Source: Blasia pusilla
Taxonomy: Eukaryota; Marchantiophyta; Marchantiopsida; Blasiales
Reading direction: 5' to 3'
DNA length: 64,000 nt
NCBI GenBank assembly: GCA_050084515.1
Contig: CM114271.1
Span: forward strand, 54,188,001-54,252,000
In this document: positions 57,684-64,000 of the stretch, in pieces
Layout: the number at the start of each line of letters is the position of its first letter
How positions within the stretch are numbered: position 1 is the stretch's first letter
Translations under genes and position numbers: made by a program
The notes under the pieces: model-generated
The model's database searches: none
The model's input: only the letters and a program-made list of their open reading frames with translations
Told to the model about the DNA's origin: nothing

Positions 57684-60600
57684 ATGGCTTCGACGGCGAT
57701 GGCTCAAGGCTCTCGACTGGGGCTTGGAGCTCCCCTCGCGACTGCAGCTCCAGCTCGGGAAACGCCAGGAAAGGGAAATGCTGCCAGGAGCAGCTCTAGC
57801 AACGGAGCCATCGCTTCGTTCGCCGGCCTCAAGTCGTGCAGAGGACTGCCGTTCTGCGCTTCGGCGGACGTCGCGTTGCAGAGAAATTCTCTCTCGCGAA
57901 GCCTCAAGTCGGGCTCCCGAAATGCGCGGAGAGGGGTGGTGTGCATGGCAGTCGACGGTATGGGACATCCCCCTTCTTCTCTTCAATCTTTTGCATTCTT
58001 TGGTAGGGCTTGTAAATGTGGATTGTCCCTTTGTGGTCCTTACATCTCCCCAGCCTCAGCCGCGTGTGGTTGGTGTCCGCCAAACTGAGAGGAAGCTGGA
58101 CACTAAGCACAGCACCAGTTACCATCTTTTGTTGTTGAGAAGCATTACGCACTCAGGAGCAAGAATGTTCTGACCAGCGACATCTTAAATCGCTCTGTAG
58201 CGTTTAGGAATCAGTGGGTCCTAATCATCTGAGCAGCTCGCATCTTCTCTGATTCGTGAATTGGTCATTGGAGTCCAAAGCGGATATGGATGTTCTAGTC
58301 GGAAGCACCCAGGGTTTATTGGAGGTTTTACTAGGTTTTGTGGCTCACCATAGATTGAATTGGTGGACACTGCAGGTGAAAAGAGGGAAGTTCCTCTCGC
58401 AGACTATCGCAACATTGGTATCATGGCCCACATCGATGCTGGGAAGACCACCACCACTGAGCGCATCCTCTTCTACACCGGAAAGAACTACAAGATTGGC
58501 GAAGTGCATGAGGGAACTGCAACTATGGACTGGATGGAGCAGGAGCAAGAGAGAGGAATCACCATCACCTCTGCTGCAACCACGGCAAAGTGGAAGGATC
58601 ACCGAATCAATATTATTGACACTCCCGGGCATGTGGACTTTACCTTGGAAGTAGAGAGAGCTCTGAGAGTTCTGGATGGGGCAATTTGCCTTTTTGACAG
58701 TGTCGCAGGAGTGGAGCCACAATCAGAGACTGTGTGGAGGCAGGCAGACAAATACGGAGTCCCTCGCATTTGTTTCGTGAACAAGATGGACCGTTTGGGT
58801 GCCAACTTCTTTCGAACAAGAGACATGATCGTGTCCAATTTGGGTGCCAAGCCTTTGGTTTTGCAAATCCCCATCGGAGCCGAGGACTCTTTCCAGGGAG
58901 TAGTCGACCTCGTGAAGATGCAAGCGATTGTGTGGGACGGAGAGGAGCTGGGAGCTTCATTTGAATACAAAGATATTCCAGCTGATTTGGCAGATCAGGC
59001 AGCTGAGTACAGAGCGATCCTGATTGAGACTGTGGTCGAGCAGGACGACGACGCCATGGAGAATTACCTTGAGGGAATTGAGCCTGATGAAGACGCCATC
59101 AAGAAACTGATCAGGAAGGGAACCATTTCGTTGTCTTTCGTACCCGTTCTCTGCGGATCAGCCTTCAAAAACAAGGGCGTACAACCTCTTCTGGATTCTG
59201 TCGTCGCGTACCTCCCATCTCCTTTGGATGTTCCTCCCATGAACGGAACAGACGCCGAAGATCCCTCAGTTTCCATCATCAGGCAGCCGAGCGATGCTGA
59301 GCCCTTCTCAGGCTTGGCGTTCAAGATCATGACTGACCCATTTGTGGGTTCACTCACATTCGTTCGCGTCTACAGTGGCTCGCTCACCGCAGGAACTTAT
59401 GTGATGAATGCCAACAAGAACAGGAAGGAGCGAATTGGCCGTCTCTTGGAGATGCATGCCAACAGCCGTGAGGATGTCAAAGTTGCTAGAACTGGAGACA
59501 TCATCGCTCTGGCCGGTTTGAAGGATACCATCACTGGGGAGACCTTGTGCGACCCCGAGAAGCCCGTTATTCTCGAGCGTATGGATTTCCCTGACCCTGT
59601 GATCAAGGTCGCCATCGAGCCCAAAACAAAAGCTGATGTCGACAAGATGTCCAACGGTCTGATTAAGTTGGCCCAAGAGGATCCCTCTTTCCATTTCTCG
59701 AGGGATGAAGAGACCAACCAGACCATCATCGAAGGAATGGGTGAACTTCACCTGGAGATCATCGTCGACAGGCTTAAGAGAGAATTCAAGGTACGTCAGA
59801 CTGTGCCGTCGAATAGTTCCACTGTCACTGTGCATCGTGAAACGTCGTGATAGGACATCAAAATTCTTGAATGTCTCAGGATCTTCGTTCAAGAATGGCA
59901 AGAAACTTTTGTGGATACTCTCTACTGTTAACTTGCCTGCGTTTGCTTCAGATGGCTTTCTTCTTGACGATGAAGGACTTGGGTACTTGAGGTTCATGGA
60001 CGGTCCAGCTGGACCACACCTATGATGAACTAACTCTATCTAACATGGGTTTTGCGTGCTTGAGCAGGTGGAGGCAAATGTTGGTGCACCACAGGTCAAC
60101 TACAGGGAGAGTATCTCAAAGATCTCTGAAGTCAAGTACGTCCACAAGAAGCAATCTGGAGGTCAAGGGCAGTTTGCCGAAATTGTGGTTCGTTTTGAAC
60201 CTCTTGAACCTGGCAGTGGGTACGAATTCAAGAGTGAGATCAAGGGTGGTACCGTGCCCAGGGAGTATGTACCTGGTGTTGTGAAAGGCCTGGAAGAATG
60301 CATGAGCAATGGTGTGCTTGCCGGCTACCCAGTGGTAGATGTGCGAGCCGTGCTCGTGGATGGGTCTTACCACGAGGTGGATTCCAGTGTCTTGGCCTTT
60401 CAGCTGGCCGCCAGAGGAGCGTTTAGGGAAGGTATCTCCAAGGCAGGACCAAGACTGCTGGAGCCGATCATGAAGGTTGAGGTTGTGACACCTGAGGACC
60501 ACATGGGAGATGTCATTGGTGACCTTAACTCGCGGAGAGGACAGATCTCCAGCTTTGGTGACAAACCTGGTGGCATGAAGGTATGCTCAGGAATGACACC

Positions 60601-61101
60601 ATTCTGACTTTTCCCCAGCCTCTCATATTGTAGGTGTGTCTGGAGTCCATGTCTTGTGCTGTCTTGACGAACAGGCAGTCAAACTGAAATGTGGATCAAC
60701 TACTTGGAAAATCTTTGTGGTTTTGAGCGCTTTACGTCACAGGAAATAGATGGACTATGCTTGTTTTGTCAGAATTTATAGGATTGTGTATATGCTGCCG
60801 AAGCGTTTCCCTCAGAGTTTCCAGATTCCCGGACTCTATTATTTTTAAAGATTCTAGGAATTGGGTGGGTGACGAGTGCAAGTCGTCGCACCATCTGATT
60901 GAGGTACTGATGAGTAAAACGTGTTTACAGGTCGTCGATGCCGAGGTGCCTCTGTCAGAGATGTTCCAGTACGTGAGCAACCTGAGGAGTATGTCCAAGG
61001 GCCGTGCACAGTACACTATGCAGCTTTCAAAGTTTGAAGTGGTGCCACAACATATCCAACAGCAAATTGCTTCCAAGAACCAGACAGCTGTGACAGCTTG
61101 A
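57684..61101 (+). CDS. CPEFG: chloroplast translation elongation factor G, four exons
   Basis: This GTPase drives ribosome translocation in plastids. Exons are 57684-57957, 58376-59790, 60068-60580 and 60931-61101; all introns are GT-AG (phases 1, 0, 0), giving 790 residues, close to the ~780 of other plant plastid EF-Gs. The first ~87 residues are Ser/Ala/Arg-rich with few acidic residues, a transit peptide; cleavage is likely near RRGVVC-MA. The GTPase motifs are AHIDAGKT (109-116), DTPGH (173-177) and NKMD (227-230). Other landmarks are the switch I region with RGITITSAA, domain II ([20 protein letters not shown]), domain III ([10 protein letters not shown]), domain IV ([20 protein letters not shown], then GGQGQFAEI) and domain V ([20 protein letters not shown]). 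It ends NQTAVTA. The start is the first ATG of the transit-peptide frame. The gene looks intact. Confidence 0.97.
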
Positions 61102-62631
61102 GCAAATGTTGCAAATCTAAATCGTTCAAGCCCATACGAGGCGCGGTGCCTACTAGTGTGCACTTGAAAAAATGACCTCTACTTCCGTCTGCCATTGCAG
61201 AAGTTTGGGCAGTGAACATGCATTCTGGACTCATGACCTGGTCTCATTCTGCCATGGGGCGGTGCCCCTTCTTCATTCACACTATACACAGGACCTTCCC
61301 ATGCACGACAGTTGCGATAATGCACCTGGTTGTTCAATGCTTCGACAAACTCACAAATTTGTAGAGTAAGATAGCAAGCTCTTTTCTTCCGGTCATTCAG
61401 GTGGGATGGTTATGTAGGCCTTAAGTTCGTAGTAGTTTTTACCATTCTGCTAGTATGATCCACCATTCTTTGGGAGATCTGATTTCTTGTTAGGATAAGC
61501 TCTCTCTAATCTGTATCATCGTAGATAGGTTTTTTTGGGTGGGGTAGCTTGATTGCACAAGCTGAAGTATTCATAACCGGAGCATGGGTGGTTAGCAGTC
61601 ATTCTGAGCTTTCTGAGCTTTATGAAGGCTTTTACCTCAGGGAAAAAGCATAAATTTGCAAATTTCAAAATCCAAGCCCGTCGGCCGTCTGGTTGTGTTA
61701 AGAGTCTTGATTTAGCTGTGTTGCAGATTTTAACATGGCAGCATGGGATCTGTCGATGTTACGACAAGCAACGGAAAAGTCTTGGAATAGCTTGGGAACT
61801 GTATGGAGTGTTAAAGGTCATAGCTCATAGGTTCATTAGTGAAATAGTCAACCAGAGCTACGTGCATGCGCAGGAAGAGTGTCCTATTTCAAACAGTTGG
61901 CAATGTAACTGAGAGGGTACTTCTGAAGGTAGATTGTCGCCAACACTTACCCCAACTTCATTCAGCAAACACTTCTGCAAAATTTCATTCGGTGAACAGT
62001 CCTCCCCAAATAATCGCATGTGTCTGGGCCATGACCTACTTAAGTTACTCCATGACATTCTTAGTGGACCAATCTGGTACTCAAGAGGACATTCTACTGT
62101 GGAAAACCTTTCTCTGGGATCTCCATCCCTCCAAAATTACAGCTGTTAGCCTGAAGTCCACTTAATTCATATCTCCCAAGCATTTAGCCTGGAGTTTGTG
62201 GTAAAACGTAAAAGTCACCAAACCATGGGAGTAGTCTATGAAGGACAATAGAATAAACTTGGAATCATAGTAAGACTACTTAAGATAAGGCAGAGGTGAA
62301 AAAAGTCAGAGTACTGCACAAGAGAAGGACATGATAAAATTGTAATAATTGTGAAAAATAGTCCAGCAGAGGTTGCTATTTCGTGTCGCCTTCGATTTAA
62401 ACACTGAGCATTTTCACTCATTGATGTGGCACTTGGAATGCACTTGGTTCGTTGAAGTTTCTCGGAAGACAATATGCCTTTAGAGAAAGAGGCTGAACTA
62501 CTTGTAGAACGTAATTACAAACCAAGAAGGGCAGGAAGACTTATGATTAGTCCTAATTGAGGATGAGTGGCTCAATCGGAGGAAATGGTTAAGATGGGTA
62601 ATAATGCCGTAGAGATTAGTCACATAAAGCA
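61102..62631 (+). other. 3' flank of EF-G and spacer
   Basis: Presumed 3' UTR to about 61.4 kb, then spacer with no readable gene. Confidence 0.45.
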
Positions 62632-62731
62632 AATTGCAGCAAGTCCAACTACGAGACATGAAAACATGAGTCGAAAAGGGCAATTGCAGCAAGTCCAACT
62701 ACGAGACACGAAAGAATGAGTCGAAAGGGGC
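62632..62731. repeat. 50-bp tandem duplication
   Basis: The unit aattgcagcaagtccaacta followed by cgagaca begins at 62632 and again at 62682, differing at only a few positions. Confidence 0.92.
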
Positions 62732-62934
62732 GGCTGGCCATAAGACATACAAAACGTAAGGCAAGAGATTAATGTGAGTTTGGTCAGAATAATGAGGAGA
62801 CTCCCCAATTATGTCATAATTGGGTCCAACTAGACAAACGCAAAGTTGAGAGTGTGATCCACACTTGGATTGAGGATCGAAAGACCCAAACATATATAAT
62901 GGCCCAAGATGAATACTTGGGCCTATCAGATTGG

Positions 62935-63282
62935 CCAACTGGAATCTGAACTACGATTCAGATTGAGTCTGACTGAAATCGGATTGACTCCTGACTTCCA
63001 TAATAGGCTTGAAAAGGCTAAAGTAAAGAAGTGGCAGAGTGCCTAACATTCCGGACTTTAGGAAGGCTGCAAAGGCCCTGCTTCTACGAAAGTGGAGGAA
63101 CTCAGTAAGTTCCTGGACAACTTAGACTCTGGTCGGTGGACTATTAAGATTGAAAAATGAAGTAGAGACCTTATTCAAAGTAGTGAGCAAGTAGGGAGGA
63201 AGAGTGCCCCTCTCTATGTTCTAGGAGTTTTCTAGTCCCCCCTCACCATCCTAGTTTGAATCGTAGTTCAGATTCCAGTTGG
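62935..63282. mobile_element. candidate MITE, 348 bp with perfect 26-bp terminal inverted repeats
   Basis: The left end ccaactggaatctgaactac + gattca (62935-62960) is the exact reverse complement of 63257-63282. The interior has no coding content. I see no clear target-site duplication, so the superfamily cannot be assigned. Confidence 0.65.
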
Positions 63283-64000
63283 TTTAGTGATTATTATTAT
63301 GGAAAATTGTTGTATCAAGATTTAAATTTTAGACTACTTGGGTTTTTATAAAGGTGGTGTAAAGCTATCTTGTACACATGATAACTGTGCCAAAAAGTAT
63401 CACGGTATGCTGAAAGAAATTTTACAGGATCCGGCCTGCTTGGAAATTTACTTTCATAATCTAGTAAAAACACATGTTCGGCAGTTTCCTGGGCCCAAAG
63501 GACACGAGACCTGAGGGATAGGCCCTACAGGTCTGATGCGAAAACTTTGGATGGTCCAGAATGGTTCCCTTCTTTCGTAAAGCCAAAGAAGTGTGCGGAA
63601 ATCGTAAAGCCACTCCCAGGCGCGCATCTCAGGCCGGCGGCGTGAGGGACATTTATGCCGTTCTCGCCGGCCCGAGGCGCTACTTGAGCCGAAGGCACAT
63701 TGGCCCCATCCTGGCCCTCAGCGCGCTCCATATGTTTGGTTAGGGCATTGACCTTTGACCACCTTTTGTGTTTGACCATGTTTTAGGTTGTGATCTAGGA
63801 TATAGCATCGAACATGCCTCAGGGATAGTCGCCATGGTTTGGGTTGGGTAAGGAACGAAAGGATTTTGGTCAAAGATTGGTCACAAAGTTCCCGAGGGAG
63901 ATAATATACATCTTATAAGATACAAAAGCCAAATCCATGCAACGTCTTATCCGACTCTTCCTTGTAGGATGTACAACTAGATGGGTCTCAAAACCCTACA
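63283..64000. other. spacer to the window end
   Basis: A GC-richer block near 63580-63740 has no recognisable frame. Nothing else is supported. Confidence 0.4.

Noticed and set aside
57060-57986. 308-codon minus-strand frame over the EF-G start
   Set aside because: It is antisense to the EF-G leader and transit-peptide exon; the sense product is unambiguous.

Overview
This window is nuclear DNA from a land plant. The evidence is a gene for a plastid-targeted elongation factor G with a transit peptide, a plant-type endo-beta-mannosidase, a plant trihelix transcription factor and a plant ASCH-domain protein, all split by GT-AG introns. The spacers are AT-rich and full of decayed transposons (Ty3/gypsy, Ty1/copia, hAT and many Helitron pieces). 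The gypsy type resembles elements I associate with non-seed plants, so a bryophyte-like host is my guess, not something shown.

Layout. 1-4495 (+): the last five exons of a GH2 mannosylglycoprotein endo-beta-mannosidase whose 5' part lies outside the window. 5.0-16.4 kb: tandem arrays, an antisense gypsy gag relic, an antisense hAT transposase relic and satellite-like DNA. 17.84-20.47 kb (+): a five-exon mitochondrial carrier of SLC25A44-like type. 20.8-22.5 kb: a diverged ~83-bp minisatellite and a large inverted repeat built of 56-bp modules. 22.5-29.6 kb: spacer with no recognisable gene. 29.78-31.09 kb (-): a two-exon trihelix transcription factor with a CT/GA-rich upstream region. 32.2-42.7 kb: nested transposon debris. 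It includes a C5 cytosine DNA-methyltransferase relic fused to a Helitron helicase relic, a complete-looking 1,074-bp non-autonomous Helitron, a gypsy reverse transcriptase relic with an internal inversion, and a copia relic. 44.34-48.88 kb (-): an 11-exon ASCH-domain protein, resolved exon by exon. 49.5-56.5 kb: more Helitron termini and a second helicase relic. 57.68-61.10 kb (+): a four-exon chloroplast EF-G. 61.1-64.0 kb: spacer with a 50-bp duplication and a 348-bp candidate MITE.

The host genes show no functional clustering: protein deglycosylation, mitochondrial transport, transcription, an RNA-binding-like protein and plastid translation. The most interesting item is the cytosine methyltransferase relic at 33.16-34.18 kb. 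Motifs I, IV, VI, VIII and IX/X can be followed. From 33199 onward it stays in one frame broken by four stop codons, each explicable as a single C-to-T change. A transposon that carried its own DNA methyltransferase therefore appears to have been inactivated in the way methylated cytosines decay. Exon boundaries were set by eye from reading frame, GT-AG sites and family resemblance; no alignment or expression data were available.
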